NCBI GenBank assembly: GCA_964619485.1
Contig: CAZUCI010000002.1
Location: 28,433-92,432 of the forward strand
DNA from: UBA2882 sp964619485
Lineage (GTDB): Bacteria > Bacillota > Clostridia > Lachnospirales > Lachnospiraceae
Length of the DNA stretch: 64,000 nt
Reading direction: 5' to 3'
Position numbers and translations under genes: made by a program. Under the pieces are notes generated by a model. The model saw only the letters and a list, made by a program, of their open reading frames with translations, was not told the DNA's origin and made no database searches. This document shows, in pieces, positions 1 through 9,475 of the stretch (the first letter of the stretch is position 1; each line of letters starts with the position of its first letter).

Positions 1-525
1 AAAAAATGGAATGATAATGGTCATCCGGAATATAAGGTAAATGTAAATCTTTCCGTTGTTCAGCTGTTACAGAGCGATATTCGGGAGGTTGTGCATAAGG
101 CACTGCATGATACAGGAATCAATCCCAGAAATCTTACACTTGAGGTTACGGAGAGCCTTGCAATCAATGATATGGACCGCATGAAGGAAATACTGAATTC
201 CATTCGTGAGCTGGGCGTTCGCATTGCACTGGATGATTTTGGAACAGGATATTCCTCCCTGAATCATATCAGAGAGATTCCACTGGATGTCATTAAGGTG
301 GATCAGAGCTTTGTGTCGGATCTGGCAGATGATGAATATTCACAGTCATTTATCAAGATGGTAGGTGAGCTTGCTTCCGCAATCGGGGTCAGCATCTGTG
401 TAGAAGGAATTGAGACAAAAGAGCAGTATAAGGTGCTGGAGGGAATGAAGGTTCGGTTGGTTCAGGGTTATTATTTTGACAAGCCGCTTTCCAGAGACAA
501 ATTTGAAGATAAATATGTAAATTGA
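1..525 (+). CDS. EAL-domain protein, C-terminal part (cyclic-di-GMP phosphodiesterase-like)
   Basis: The frame is open from the first base, so the 5' part lies outside the window and only about 174 residues are seen. They form the second half of an EAL domain: NLSVVQL, the LEVTES strand with its metal-binding Glu, the loop DDFGTGYSSL, the IKVD strand with catalytic Lys, CVEGIE with the second Glu, and the VQGYYFDKPL end. EAL domains hydrolyse c-di-GMP to pGpG. The residues of the visible half look intact, so activity is plausible, but the EAL signature itself is upstream and unseen. A GGDEF or sensor part may also lie upstream. The next gene starts soon after with a short gap. Confidence 0.9.
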   Translation, partial: KKWNDNGHPEYKVNVNLSVVQLLQSDIREVVHKALHDTGINPRNLTLEVTESLAINDMDRMKEILNSIRELGVRIALDDFGTGYSSLNHIREIPLDVIKVDQSFVSDLADDEYSQSFIKMVGELASAIGVSICVEGIETKEQYKVLEGMKVRLVQGYYFDKPLSRDKFEDKYVN

Positions 526-587
526 TGAATCAGAAATGTATGGGGGAATGCAATTGGACCTCGTCTTCTGCAAAAAAGGGGAAAAGC

Positions 588-2432
588 ATGGAGAAAGACA
601 GAGTTGTAGAGTTAAAAAACCGCATCATGCAGCTGAAAATGCAGTCAGTCGATCCGCAGTTTTCACAGTATCTGGATCAGACGTGGATGCAGCTGCTTGA
701 ACAGGAAAAATCGCTGGATCAGTTAGCACGCTGCGTGGAGCAGAATTATGTGCTGTATCAGAGAAAGAATATGACAGCACCAATACCGCCAGTTCAGCCG
801 ATGCCACAGCCGCCGGTTCAGCCAATACCGCCGGCAACGGCGATGTGGGGGGAGCCTCAGCCGGAATGGAAATTGCCGGAAAGCAGAAACAGGACTGAGG
901 AAAGTGGAATTCAGTTTGGGGAGAGCAATGCCATTGTTCCGCCCTCAGAGCAAAAGAGCAAGGCTCCATTGAAGGTGAATAATACCGTTGAATTCAAGGT
1001 AGGCTCCATTATTTTTGCAGTGGTTGGTATTGCTTTTCTTCTTGTTGCCTTTATTACCCTTGGCCTCAATTATATGAACAGTCTGCTGCAGGGAATGTTC
1101 CTTTATCTGATTGCAGGTGCAATTCTTCTGGTTTCAGAGCTGTTTTTTCAAAAGAAAAATCAAAAATTTTCATTCTGTATGACAGGACTGTCAGTTAGCA
1201 GCCTGTATGTGGCTACGATTCTGAATTATCTATATCTGAAGGTGTTTCCAGGCTGGGTGGCACTTCTGATTACAATTTTAATTGCCGGATTGTCACTGTT
1301 TCTCAGCCGAAAGCGGGATTCGGGAGTCATGCGTCTGATTTGTGTGATTGGATGCTATGTTTCGCTGGTTCCGGTGCATCGCTTTTCCACCATACAGGAA
1401 TTTGTGATTCCTGCCGTGATTATTTTATTAATGAATCTTGCCTGTATTTTCTATCCGGTGAGAAAAAAACAAATTGGAATCAATGCAGTACAGCATGGCT
1501 TTTCCATTGCTTTAAGTCTGTATCTGACTTCACTGCTTTGGATGTCGGGACTGCCCTCCTGGCCGATGTACCTTTTTGTGGCAGTGAATCTGGTCCTGTC
1601 AGCACTCTTTTACTTCAGAAATGAGGACTGTGGTGGAAACCGGGCTATCCTTCTTGTCGAGATGGTAATCAGCCTGGGCTTACTTCTGTTTATCGGATAC
1701 AGCGAAGCTTACCTGCTCTGGGCGTTTTTGGGAGTGACTGTTTTGGCTATGCTGTGTACAGTTCTGTTTTGGAAAAGGTGGGCACGGTTTGTTCCGTTCT
1801 ATTTTTGGGCATCCTATCTTTTGCTTGCCTGTCTTTTCGATGGAATGAGTCTTTATTTTTGTATTGCGGCTCTTGTAATTTTCCTCGTAACAAGGGTTCT
1901 TGCGGGATTTTTTAAGGAGCTTGCTGTCACAGATAGTATTTATACCATGTTCTGTGTGCTGATTGTACTCTTTGGCATGCGTGGAAGTGAATTGGAAATT
2001 GTGGGCTATATTTTTGCAGCAGCCTTGCTTTTTATGGTATTGGTTACCCAAAAATTTCGTTCCTATCATATTTTTACTGCGTTGAGCTTTATCTGGCTCT
2101 TTTTGGTGTCGGAGAGAAATCTGCCGTTTGTATGCAGCATTCTGCTTGCGGTGATTGCGGCTCTGGCAATCGGTTATGGCTTCTGGCAGCGCAGCAAGGG
2201 CGTCCGTATCTATGGATTGATTCTGATGCTTATGGATGCCATTAAGATTGCAGTCTTTGATTTTGGAGAATCGCAGCCGGCTGTCCGCATTCTTGTATTT
2301 TGTGTGGTGGGTGTGATTATCCTGGGAGTTGCCTATCTGTACCTGTATCTGGAAAAACAGCAGCAACAGGAGCAGGAAAAGCAGGAGCAACAGCAACAGG
2401 AGCAGGAAAAGCAGCAGCAACAGGGCAATTGA
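588..2432 (+). CDS. Large polytopic membrane protein with coiled N-terminus (DUF2339-like)
   Basis: About 614 residues. Residues 1-60 are charged and helical, followed by a Pro/Gln-rich linker (PVQPMPQPPVQPIPP) and then a long run of hydrophobic segments (roughly 14 or more membrane helices) to near the C-terminus. The tail is almost pure Gln/Glu/Lys (EKQQQQEQEKQ type repeats). Coiled or proline-rich N-terminus plus many helices is the layout of DUF2339 proteins, of unknown function; the assignment is by layout, not by a firm motif. The frame opens at a TTG at 522 and ATGs at 525 and 540, but ATG 588 is chosen because AAGGGGA sits 6-7 bases before it. It follows the EAL gene closely and may be co-transcribed. 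Confidence 0.7.
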   Translation: MEKDRVVELKNRIMQLKMQSVDPQFSQYLDQTWMQLLEQEKSLDQLARCVEQNYVLYQRKNMTAPIPPVQPMPQPPVQPIPPATAMWGEPQPEWKLPESRNRTEESGIQFGESNAIVPPSEQKSKAPLKVNNTVEFKVGSIIFAVVGIAFLLVAFITLGLNYMNSLLQGMFLYLIAGAILLVSELFFQKKNQKFSFCMTGLSVSSLYVATILNYLYLKVFPGWVALLITILIAGLSLFLSRKRDSGVMRLICVIGCYVSLVPVHRFSTIQEFVIPAVIILLMNLACIFYPVRKKQIGINAVQHGFSIALSLYLTSLLWMSGLPSWPMYLFVAVNLVLSALFYFRNEDCGGNRAILLVEMVISLGLLLFIGYSEAYLLWAFLGVTVLAMLCTVLFWKRWARFVPFYFWASYLLLACLFDGMSLYFCIAALVIFLVTRVLAGFFKELAVTDSIYTMFCVLIVLFGMRGSELEIVGYIFAAALLFMVLVTQKFRSYHIFTALSFIWLFLVSERNLPFVCSILLAVIAALAIGYGFWQRSKGVRIYGLILMLMDAIKIAVFDFGESQPAVRILVFCVVGVIILGVAYLYLYLEKQQQQEQEKQEQQQQEQEKQQQQGN

Positions 2433-2562
2433 ATTTCACAGTACTTTATGCTAAAATTATTTTTATCGCATAAAACGGAAGTAAATCAGTTAAAAAAATC
2501 AGGCATCAGGGCATTGCCGCCGACAGCGACATCCCCATGCCGAAGTCCGGGAGTAGACAAAA

Positions 2563-4269
2563 ATGGAAAATAACAACATGGAAAACAGCAATATTGAGGA
2601 TACAGAGAGCACAGCAGTGTCCAAAAACTTTATTGAACTTGAAATTGACAAAGACCTGGCTGAGGGAAAATATGACACTGTTCATACGCGTTTCCCACCG
2701 GAGCCAAACGGTTATCTCCACATTGGACATGCCAAAAGTATTATTTTAAATTATGGTCTGGCCAAAAAATATGGTGGAAAATTTAACATGAGATTTGACG
2801 ATACCAATCCTACCAAGGAGAAAAGTGAGTTCGTTGAATCCATTAAGGAGGATATTAAATGGTTAGGTGCAGACTGGGAGGATCGTCTCTTTTTTGCATC
2901 CAATTATTTTGACCAGATGTATGAGGCAGCGGTCAAGCTGATTAAAAAGGGAAAGGCATATGTATCAGACCTGAATGCAGAGCAGATCCGCGAATATCGC
3001 GGCACGCTTACAGAGCCCGGTAAAAAGGACCCGTATTCTGACAGAAGCATTGAGGAAAACCTGGAGCTTTTTGAAGGAATGAAGGATGGAAAATACGAGG
3101 ATGGAAGTAAGGTCCTCCGTGCCAAAATTGATATGAGCTCTTCCAATATCAACATGAGAGATCCTATTATTTATCGTGTTGCCCATATGACACATCATAA
3201 TACAGGTGATAAATGGTGCATCTATCCTATGTACGATTTTGCCCATCCAATTGAAGATGCCATTGAGGGAATTACTCATTCCATCTGTACTCTGGAATTT
3301 GAAGATCACAGACCGTTATATGACTGGGTTGTGAGAGAGCTGGAATATCCGAGACCACCGAGACAGATTGAATTTGCAAAAATGTATCTCACCAATGTGG
3401 TAACCGGTAAGAGGTATATCAAGAAGCTGGTAGAGGACGGCATTGTTGATGGCTGGGATGATCCAAGACTTGTCTCTATCGCAGCACTTAGAAGAAGAGG
3501 CTACACACCGGAGTCCATTCGTATGTTTGTGGAGCTCTGTGGTATCTCAAAAGCAAATTCTTCTGCGGATTATGCAATGCTGGAATATTGCTTAAGAGAG
3601 GATTTGAAACTGAAAAGAGCCAGAATGATGGCGATTCTTGATCCAATCAGGTTGGTGATTGATAACTATCCGGAAGGACAGACCGAGCTGCTGGATGCTG
3701 CTAATAATATGGAGAATCCGGAATTGGGATCTCATCAGGTTCCATTTGAGCGAGAGTTATATATTGAGCGAGATGACTTCATGGAGGAGCCTCCAAGAAA
3801 GTATTTCCGTTTATTCCCTGGAAATGAAGTTCGTCTGATGCATGCTTATTTTGTAAAGTGTGAGAGCTTTGAGAAGGATGAAAATGGAAAGGTCACCGTT
3901 GTTCATTGTACCTATGACCCGGAGACAAAGGCAGGCAGTGGTTTTACAGGCAGAAAGGTAAAGGGAACCATTCACTGGGTACCTGTTCATTCTGCGGTAG
4001 AAGCAGAGGTTCGTCTGTATGAAAATATTATTGATGAGGAAAAGGGTGTCTACAATGAGGAGGACGGAAGCCTCAATTTGAATCCAACCTCTCTGACTGT
4101 TTTAGAGCACTGTTATCTGGAGCCTGCCATTGCAGGAGCAAAGGCTTTAGACAGCTTTCAGTTTGTGAGAAACGGTTACTTCTGCGTGGATTATAAGGAT
4201 ACAACAAAAGAAAAATATGTCTTTAACAGAATCGTTTCACTAAAGAGCTCATTTAAGCTTCCTAAATAA
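2563..4269 (+). CDS. glnS: Glutamine-tRNA ligase (GlnRS)
   Basis: 568 residues, class I synthetase that charges tRNA-Gln. The HIGH-type site PPEPNGYLHIGH is at residues 45-56, followed by FDDTNP and the GlnRS signature GWDDPRL. The C-terminal anticodon-binding beta-barrels are present to the usual length (E. coli GlnRS is about 554). The stretch aligned with the KMSKS loop reads VVTGKRYIKK, so the canonical Ser is absent while the Lys-Arg is kept. It is GlnRS and not GluRS from the Pro-Glu-Pro-Asn-Gly motif and the C-terminal domains. Start is ATG 2563 behind a weak GGGAG; ATG 2578 is an alternative. Downstream is a DUF2225 gene 24 bases away. Confidence 0.97.
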   Translation: MENNNMENSNIEDTESTAVSKNFIELEIDKDLAEGKYDTVHTRFPPEPNGYLHIGHAKSIILNYGLAKKYGGKFNMRFDDTNPTKEKSEFVESIKEDIKWLGADWEDRLFFASNYFDQMYEAAVKLIKKGKAYVSDLNAEQIREYRGTLTEPGKKDPYSDRSIEENLELFEGMKDGKYEDGSKVLRAKIDMSSSNINMRDPIIYRVAHMTHHNTGDKWCIYPMYDFAHPIEDAIEGITHSICTLEFEDHRPLYDWVVRELEYPRPPRQIEFAKMYLTNVVTGKRYIKKLVEDGIVDGWDDPRLVSIAALRRRGYTPESIRMFVELCGISKANSSADYAMLEYCLREDLKLKRARMMAILDPIRLVIDNYPEGQTELLDAANNMENPELGSHQVPFERELYIERDDFMEEPPRKYFRLFPGNEVRLMHAYFVKCESFEKDENGKVTVVHCTYDPETKAGSGFTGRKVKGTIHWVPVHSAVEAEVRLYENIIDEEKGVYNEEDGSLNLNPTSLTVLEHCYLEPAIAGAKALDSFQFVRNGYFCVDYKDTTKEKYVFNRIVSLKSSFKLPK

Positions 4270-4293
4270 TTTAGGGGATTAGGAGATTAGAGA

Positions 4294-5169
4294 ATGGAAA
4301 AATTATTATCTGGCCTGGAAGGGATGGGTCTGGGTGATTTGGAAGACCTTGATCTTTATGAGGAAAAGCAGCGCTCCCGTGAAAGGGAAGAGAAAAATGC
4401 CCAGGAAGCGAAGGACAACGAAGTCAAGGAAGAGGATATGCTTTATGATAAGAGCTATACCTGTCCCATCTGCGACAAGGAATTTAAAAGTAAAACTGTA
4501 AGAAGCGGCAGAGCAAGAGCGCTTGGCGTGGATATGGATCTCAGACCAAGGTATGAGAATATCGATGTACTGAAGTATGATGTAATTGCATGCCCAAACT
4601 GTGGCTATGCGGCACTGCCAAGATATTTCCCGTATCTGACTCCAAAACAGAAAAAGGATATCCGAGAAAAAATCGCACAAAACTATAAGGTTCGTGAAGT
4701 GCACGAAGCACAGACCACCTATACCTATGAAATGGCGCTGGAGAGAAATAAGCTTGCCCTTGTAAATGCCATCGTAAAACACGGAAAAAACAGTGAGAGA
4801 GCCTATATCTGCCTGAAAACCGGCTGGCTGTTGAGGGGGATGAATGAGGTCCTCAACCCGAAAACGGAAGATTACAAAAAAAAGAAGCGGGAAAATACAG
4901 CTACAGAGCGGCAGTTCCTTCGTAATGCCTATGAAGGCTTCATGGATGCAAGACTGCACGAAAGACCTCCACTCTGTGGCATGGATGAGATGACAGTTGA
5001 TTACCTTCTGGCAACTCTTTCGATTGTTTTCAATGAGTATGAAAATGCCGAGAGACTGATTGGAGCCATTATTTTATCAAAAACTGCCAACAGCAGAATT
5101 AAGGATAAGGCCAGAGATTTAAAGGAAATTCTTCGCCAGAAAATGAAGGAAGCAGAGTCTGATGAATGA
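4294..5169 (+). CDS. DUF2225 zinc-binding protein
   Basis: 291 residues. An acidic, charged N-terminus (1-50) precedes two Cys pairs, CPICDKEF and CPNCGY, about 40 residues apart, which would bind one zinc ion. The rest is helical with TPR-like character (YICLKTGWLLRGMN, LATLSIVFNEYENAERLIGAI). This is the arrangement of DUF2225 proteins, common in Clostridia and of unknown function. The start is supported by GGAG upstream of ATG 4294. Its last 8 bases overlap the MocR-type gene, so the two are probably translated together. Confidence 0.85.
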   Translation: MEKLLSGLEGMGLGDLEDLDLYEEKQRSREREEKNAQEAKDNEVKEEDMLYDKSYTCPICDKEFKSKTVRSGRARALGVDMDLRPRYENIDVLKYDVIACPNCGYAALPRYFPYLTPKQKKDIREKIAQNYKVREVHEAQTTYTYEMALERNKLALVNAIVKHGKNSERAYICLKTGWLLRGMNEVLNPKTEDYKKKKRENTATERQFLRNAYEGFMDARLHERPPLCGMDEMTVDYLLATLSIVFNEYENAERLIGAIILSKTANSRIKDKARDLKEILRQKMKEAESDE

Positions 5170-6574
5170 ACTAAGTATTCCTCTGAATGAAAAGAGTGGG
5201 GAACACCTGTATTTACAGATTTACAATTACATGAAAAAGGAAATCCAGAGGGGCAGCCTGGCAAAGGGTCAGAGGCTGCCCTCGACCCGTGCGCTGGCGC
5301 AGCACCTGCAGGTGTCACGCAGCACGGTAGATTTTGCTTATGGACAGCTCTTATCGGAGGGATATATTGAATCCATTCCCTATAAGGGCTATTTTGTTTG
5401 TGAGATGAACCAGCTTTACAAACAGCTTCCGACCAAACAGTATCAGAGGGAAACCAGAACAAAAAAGCAGGCTGCCTTTGATTTTTCTCCTAACAAAATA
5501 GATATTTCTTTTTTCCCATTCCCCACATGGAAGAAAATCTCCAAGTCCGTTTTTCTGGATGAGGAGAGAGAGGTGTTTGAGCTGGGGGAGTCGAAGGGAG
5601 ATTTCCGCCTCAGGGAAGCAATATGCAGCTATATTCACAGCAGCCGCGGGGTATCAGCCAGTCCTAACCAGATTATTGTCGGTGCAGGAAATGAATATCT
5701 GCTTTTGCTGCTGCAGAAGATACTTGGAGAAAAGAGAAGGACGGCTGTGGAAAATCCCACCTATAAGCGTGCTGCCCAGATTTTCACCTCCGGTGGCTAC
5801 AGTGTTATTCCTGTCGCCATGGATGAGATGGGGATGCAGGTGGAGGCACTGAATGAAAGTGCAGCCGATATTGCCTATATTACGCCTTCGCATCAGTTTC
5901 CCACAGGAATTGTCATGCCTATTGGACGGAGAATGGATCTTTTATCCTGGGCTGGAGCCAGGGAAGACCGTTTTTTGATTGAGGATGATTATGACAGTGA
6001 ATTTCGATATCGTGGAAAACCGATTCCATCGCTGCAGTCCTCAGACTCCAATGGAAAAGTAATCTATCTTGGAACCTTTTCCAAATCCATTGCACCTGCC
6101 ATCCGTATCAGCTATATGGTACTTCCTGAAAAGCTGATGGAGATCTATGAGAGGAAGCTGGGTTTTATGTCCTCTACCGTTTCCCGAATCGACCAGGCAA
6201 TTTTATATCATTTTATCGCAGACGGACACTTTGAGCGGTATTTGAATAAAATGAGAAAAATTTACAAGGATAAGCATGATCTTTTGCTGGAGCAGATAAA
6301 GGACTTTCGCACACAGTTTAAAATTTCAGGGGAGTATGCGGGGCTTCATATTCTGCTGGAGGATCAGATGGGTAGAAGTGAGCAGGAGCTTATGGCTGCA
6401 GCCGGAGAGCAGGAGTGTAATATTTATGGTATGAGTGCCTATTATCTTGAGAAAAAACCTGAAAAGGCAACCATTCTTTTGGGATTTGCCGCAATGAATG
6501 AGACACAGATTATCGAGGGCGTCCAGAGACTGAGGGCTGCATGGAACATTAAAAAATCCCCCCTGCCCGGATAA
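5162..6574 (+). CDS. MocR/PdxR-type regulator (GntR HTH fused to aminotransferase-like domain)
   Basis: 470 residues. Residues 1-75 are a GntR winged helix (LYLQIYNYMKKEI, then LPSTRALAQHLQVSRSTV). Residues 110-460 are a fold-type I aminotransferase domain with the GNPTY-like ENPTYKRA, EDDYDSEFRY, and the PLP-lysine site GTFSKSIAPAIRIS. MocR proteins bind PLP or an amine-PLP adduct and often control vitamin B6 or amino-acid genes; the target here is not evident because no pdx gene adjoins. The ATG overlaps the end of the DUF2225 gene by 8 bases. Confidence 0.93.
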   Translation: MNELSIPLNEKSGEHLYLQIYNYMKKEIQRGSLAKGQRLPSTRALAQHLQVSRSTVDFAYGQLLSEGYIESIPYKGYFVCEMNQLYKQLPTKQYQRETRTKKQAAFDFSPNKIDISFFPFPTWKKISKSVFLDEEREVFELGESKGDFRLREAICSYIHSSRGVSASPNQIIVGAGNEYLLLLLQKILGEKRRTAVENPTYKRAAQIFTSGGYSVIPVAMDEMGMQVEALNESAADIAYITPSHQFPTGIVMPIGRRMDLLSWAGAREDRFLIEDDYDSEFRYRGKPIPSLQSSDSNGKVIYLGTFSKSIAPAIRISYMVLPEKLMEIYERKLGFMSSTVSRIDQAILYHFIADGHFERYLNKMRKIYKDKHDLLLEQIKDFRTQFKISGEYAGLHILLEDQMGRSEQELMAAAGEQECNIYGMSAYYLEKKPEKATILLGFAAMNETQIIEGVQRLRAAWNIKKSPLPG

Positions 6575-6603
6575 TAAAAATTATCATAGTGCAAGGGGGG
6601 GAT
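6551..6603 (-). terminator. Rho-independent terminator of the minus-strand acidic protein gene
   Basis: Read on the minus strand, ATCCCCCCTTGC pairs with GCAGGGGGGAT around an AT-rich loop that can itself pair (ATAAT/ATTAT), and is followed by six T. It reaches into the last codons of the MocR-type gene, separating the two convergent units. On the plus strand there is no T-run, so it would terminate mainly the minus-strand transcript. Confidence 0.8.
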
Positions 6604-6640
6604 TAACGTGGTTGCAGACAGCGGTAGTCAGCTGCAGGTA

Positions 6641-6994
6641 TTAGTCCTCATCAACAGGGGGTTCATCAGAAACATCTTCCTCTTCATCATCCTCGTCGAA
6701 AAATTCTTCTACAGAATCAGTTGCTTTCTCGGTCTCTGGATTGAAAGCTGTTTTATCAGCTTTTGCTTTATCGGCTTCTGTCTTCTCAGCCTCTTTTTCC
6801 AGGTCCAGAGGTACATAATTGCGGCTGGAGGATAAATCGGCCTCCTCTTCATCGAAGTTTAAATCATCATCAAAATCTTCGTCATCCTCATCAAAAAATT
6901 TGTCTTCCCTTTTCTGAAGGTAATAATATGTTCCAGCGGCCGCAGCACCAATTGCTGTTCCCAATATTAATAAATTCCTGAGTTTTTTTGCCAT
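6641..6994 (-). CDS. Small acidic membrane-anchored protein (YtxH-like layout)
   Basis: 117 residues. One N-terminal hydrophobic helix (LLILGTAIGAAAAGTYYYL, about residues 8-26) followed by a highly acidic, low-complexity tail rich in Asp, Glu and Lys. The AAKK-helix-acidic-tail layout resembles YtxH-type small membrane proteins, but no conserved motif is present and I do not assign a function. A clear AAAGGAG lies 9 bases before ATG 6994. It stands alone between convergent and divergent neighbours and has its own terminator. Confidence 0.75.
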   Translation of the reverse strand: MAKKLRNLLILGTAIGAAAAGTYYYLQKREDKFFDEDDEDFDDDLNFDEEEADLSSSRNYVPLDLEKEAEKTEADKAKADKTAFNPETEKATDSVEEFFDEDDEEEDVSDEPPVDED

Positions 6995-7130
6995 GTAGAA
7001 ATACTCCTTTCCAAATCATGCTTACCTTTCTACTATTTTAAAATAAAACGCGCAGGAAAACAAGTAGATATTGCATTGCTTTTGGGGCTATGATAAGATT
7101 ATTTTCGATTGATAAGGCGGGAAAACACCA

Positions 7131-7760
7131 ATGAATGACAAATTTTTTGATTTGAAGAAGGAAAAACAGGATCGCATGATCAATGCGGCCTTAAAGGTAT
7201 TTGCGATAAATGGCTATGGAAAAGCAAGTACGGATGATATTGTAAAAGAGGCGGGGATTTCAAAGGGCCTTCTATTTCATTATTTTGGTTCCAAGGCCGG
7301 TACCTACATTTTTGCATATGAGTACAGTGCGCGATACATGGCAATGGAATTGGAGCGGGCAGTCCCTCTGAGAGAAAAGGATCTGTTTATCCTGCTTTCC
7401 CAGGTGGAGGAGGCAAGAGCGGTACTTTTACGTAACTATCCCTTTATGCAGAAATTTCTTCTGACCTTTCATTCTGTACAGGATGAGGAGATCAGGGCAG
7501 CGATTGGGGAATATGTGGAAATGGTGCCAAAGGCAATACGGGAGCTTTATGACAGAGCAGATATGGAGCGGATTTTGCCTGGGGTTGATACAGAGCTTCT
7601 GGTCAGAAGCATGAATTACGTTACCCGCGGTCTGATGGAAGAGGCCGTAGAGCATGAAGCTGTAAATGTTGATTTCGTTTTATCTGAGGCAATCGGATAT
7701 CTGGATATGATGCGTCAGAGGTTTACAAAGCCAGAATTTTTAAAGGAGGATTATCTATGA
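7131..7760 (+). CDS. TetR/AcrR family regulator
   Basis: 209 residues. N-terminal TetR HTH at about residues 12-58 (INAALKVFAINGYGKAS, then DDIVKEAGISKGLLFHYFGSK). The remaining residues are an all-helical ligand domain. The stop overlaps the start of the flavoprotein gene by four bases (ATGA), so the flavoprotein is a likely co-regulated partner and the regulator may respond to an electrophile or redox-active drug; that is inference. Confidence 0.93.
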   Translation: MNDKFFDLKKEKQDRMINAALKVFAINGYGKASTDDIVKEAGISKGLLFHYFGSKAGTYIFAYEYSARYMAMELERAVPLREKDLFILLSQVEEARAVLLRNYPFMQKFLLTFHSVQDEEIRAAIGEYVEMVPKAIRELYDRADMERILPGVDTELLVRSMNYVTRGLMEEAVEHEAVNVDFVLSEAIGYLDMMRQRFTKPEFLKEDYL

Positions 7761-8380
7761 AAATCATGTTATTAAACGGCAGCTGCAAAACAAACGGCTG
7801 CACCTACACGGCACTTTGTGAGGCTGAGAAGGTGTTAAAGGAAGAGGGATTGGAAACAGAGCTCATTCAGCTCGGTGGGCAGGCAATTCGTGACTGCATC
7901 GGATGTGGCGGATGTGCAGCAGGGAACGGCTGTGTTTTCAACGATGACTGTATCAATGAAATAGTGAAAAAGGCTGCCCAATGCGATGGCTTTATTTTTG
8001 GAACGCCGGTTTACTATGCACATCCAAGCGGCAGAATTCTTGCTGCACTGGACAGAATGTTCTACTCTGGAAAAAGCGCTTTTGCCCATAAGCCTGGGTT
8101 CGCCCTTGCTTCTGCAAGAAGAGCCGGAACCACAGCAAGCATTGACGTGCTTCAGAAGTACTTTACAATTTCTGAAATGCCGATTGCATCATCAAGCTAC
8201 TGGACCATGGTTCACGGAAATACTCCGGAGGAGGTTTCCAGGGACGCAGAGGGACTGCAGACAATGAGAAATGCAGCAAGAAATCTGGCCTGGCTTGTAA
8301 AATGTATTGAGCTTGGTAAGCAGAATGGAATTCCGGTTCCGAAAAGCGAGACCGGGAACAGAACCAATTTTATTGAATAG
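7757..8380 (+). CDS. NADPH-dependent FMN reductase / iron-sulfur flavoprotein family
   Basis: 207 residues with a flavodoxin-like fold: MKIMLLNGSCKTNGCT at the FMN phosphate loop, then CIGCGGC...GC...C and GTPVYYAHPSGRILAALDR for the isoalloxazine side. The Cys-rich stretch CIGCGGCAAGNGC matches the compact motif that holds a 4Fe-4S cluster in iron-sulfur flavoproteins, so the protein could carry FMN and a cluster. It overlaps the preceding TetR gene by ATGA with a good AAAGGAGG before the start. Substrate unknown. Confidence 0.9.
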   Translation: MKIMLLNGSCKTNGCTYTALCEAEKVLKEEGLETELIQLGGQAIRDCIGCGGCAAGNGCVFNDDCINEIVKKAAQCDGFIFGTPVYYAHPSGRILAALDRMFYSGKSAFAHKPGFALASARRAGTTASIDVLQKYFTISEMPIASSSYWTMVHGNTPEEVSRDAEGLQTMRNAARNLAWLVKCIELGKQNGIPVPKSETGNRTNFIE

Positions 8381-8403
8381 TTCAAGATAAAAAAGGGGCT
8401 GGT

Positions 8404-9165
8404 TTACTTATTTTGCTGATACACGGGATCAGCAGGGTAACCGCCCCAGAGCTTCTGCATTCCGCGCTGAATGGCATCCTTGGAATTTTTCCAGTCCTTG
8501 TCATGGTTGCGGTAATCAAATTTTTCCACCAGCCAGGCAACATCTTCACCGACGCGCAGCATATTTTTCTGCATCAGGTCAAAGAGCAGTGGAAAAAGCG
8601 CATCCTTCTGCTTGTCATTTAACTGTTCATCTGCAGCGGCACACAAATCGCCGAAATGATGCAGGCAGAGACCTTTGCTGTTTTTCAGCATTTCTGTCAT
8701 TTCACCATCTTTTTTATACATAAAGAAAAAGGTGTCCAGATATCTTTGATAGGTTTTTTTAAAGCTGTTGCAGATATAGCAGGATTCCTCCCGGTTTTTG
8801 ACCCAGGCAGCCATGGAATTGAGGTTGTCGGAGTCCTTTTTTAATTTATTCATAAAGGAAGTTTTTCCCCGGGAGAATATTCTGATCTGTTCATTTAATT
8901 CCTGATTCATCTGAATATAATGAGTTTTTAAAATCCAGCCGTTGCCCAGTGTATTTCCATAATCAAACATTTTCTTGAAATGAGCTCTGCAAAAGCCGGC
9001 TTTGTCTGTGGCATCACGCATGTCACTTTCCATATAGGAAGAGCCGGAGCCCAGAACCAGGTCTAACAGGTCCTGTTCCACATTTCGTTCTATGTAGCAG
9101 AATGGACATTCGTCATCGGCATGGAACGCATCGGTCAGGGGAATGGTGTATAGGGTTTCTTTCAT
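8404..9165 (-). CDS. DUF6062 family protein
   Basis: 253 residues, mostly helical and soluble. It has three Cys-His style clusters: CPFCYIE near residue 20, CRAHFKKM near residue 58, CYICNSF near residue 130 and CLHHF near residue 165, which suggests bound metal. This pattern is that of DUF6062 proteins of Clostridia, function unknown. AGGAGG lies 11 bases before ATG 9165. It converges on the flavoprotein gene with only 23 bases between stops and no visible terminator. Confidence 0.75.
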   Translation of the reverse strand: MKETLYTIPLTDAFHADDECPFCYIERNVEQDLLDLVLGSGSSYMESDMRDATDKAGFCRAHFKKMFDYGNTLGNGWILKTHYIQMNQELNEQIRIFSRGKTSFMNKLKKDSDNLNSMAAWVKNREESCYICNSFKKTYQRYLDTFFFMYKKDGEMTEMLKNSKGLCLHHFGDLCAAADEQLNDKQKDALFPLLFDLMQKNMLRVGEDVAWLVEKFDYRNHDKDWKNSKDAIQRGMQKLWGGYPADPVYQQNK

Positions 9166-9475
9166 GTACGGTGTAACCTCCTGTGTCAGGGTATTTTGAT
9201 GCTTCTATTTTAAGCTTTTTGCAGGATACATACAAGGAAAAGAATTTTACGGAGGGTGGATAGAAGAAAGTGTCGGAAACAAAAGATAGAAATATGGGAT
9301 GGAAATAGGAGATAGAAATAAGAGATAGAAATAAGTGCTGGGAATAAGTAATTTAGGATAGTAAATCCTGTCGCATTGTGTTAAAATGTGTAACGATAAT
9401 GCGAAACGTGAAAGAAGACCTTTTTTATAGGATTCTTTTGCAGCAAAAATGAATAAAGAACGGGAGGAATTAGTT
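9166..9475. other. Intergenic region upstream of the permease, with degenerate short tandem repeats
   Basis: The divergent space between the DUF6062 gene and the permease. From about 9284 to 9348 it holds four to five imperfect copies of a 12-14 base unit (GATAGAAATAAG/GATGGAAATAGG). I see no riboswitch, no T-run terminator and no clear PyrR-type leader; the AGACCTTTTTTATAGG stretch before the permease is T-rich but lacks a stem. Confidence 0.6.

Noticed and set aside
1680..2420. 246-codon minus-strand ORF over the membrane protein gene
   Set aside because: Its Leu/Phe-rich start is the complement of the Gln/Glu repeat; no ribosome site; the plus strand has the real gene.
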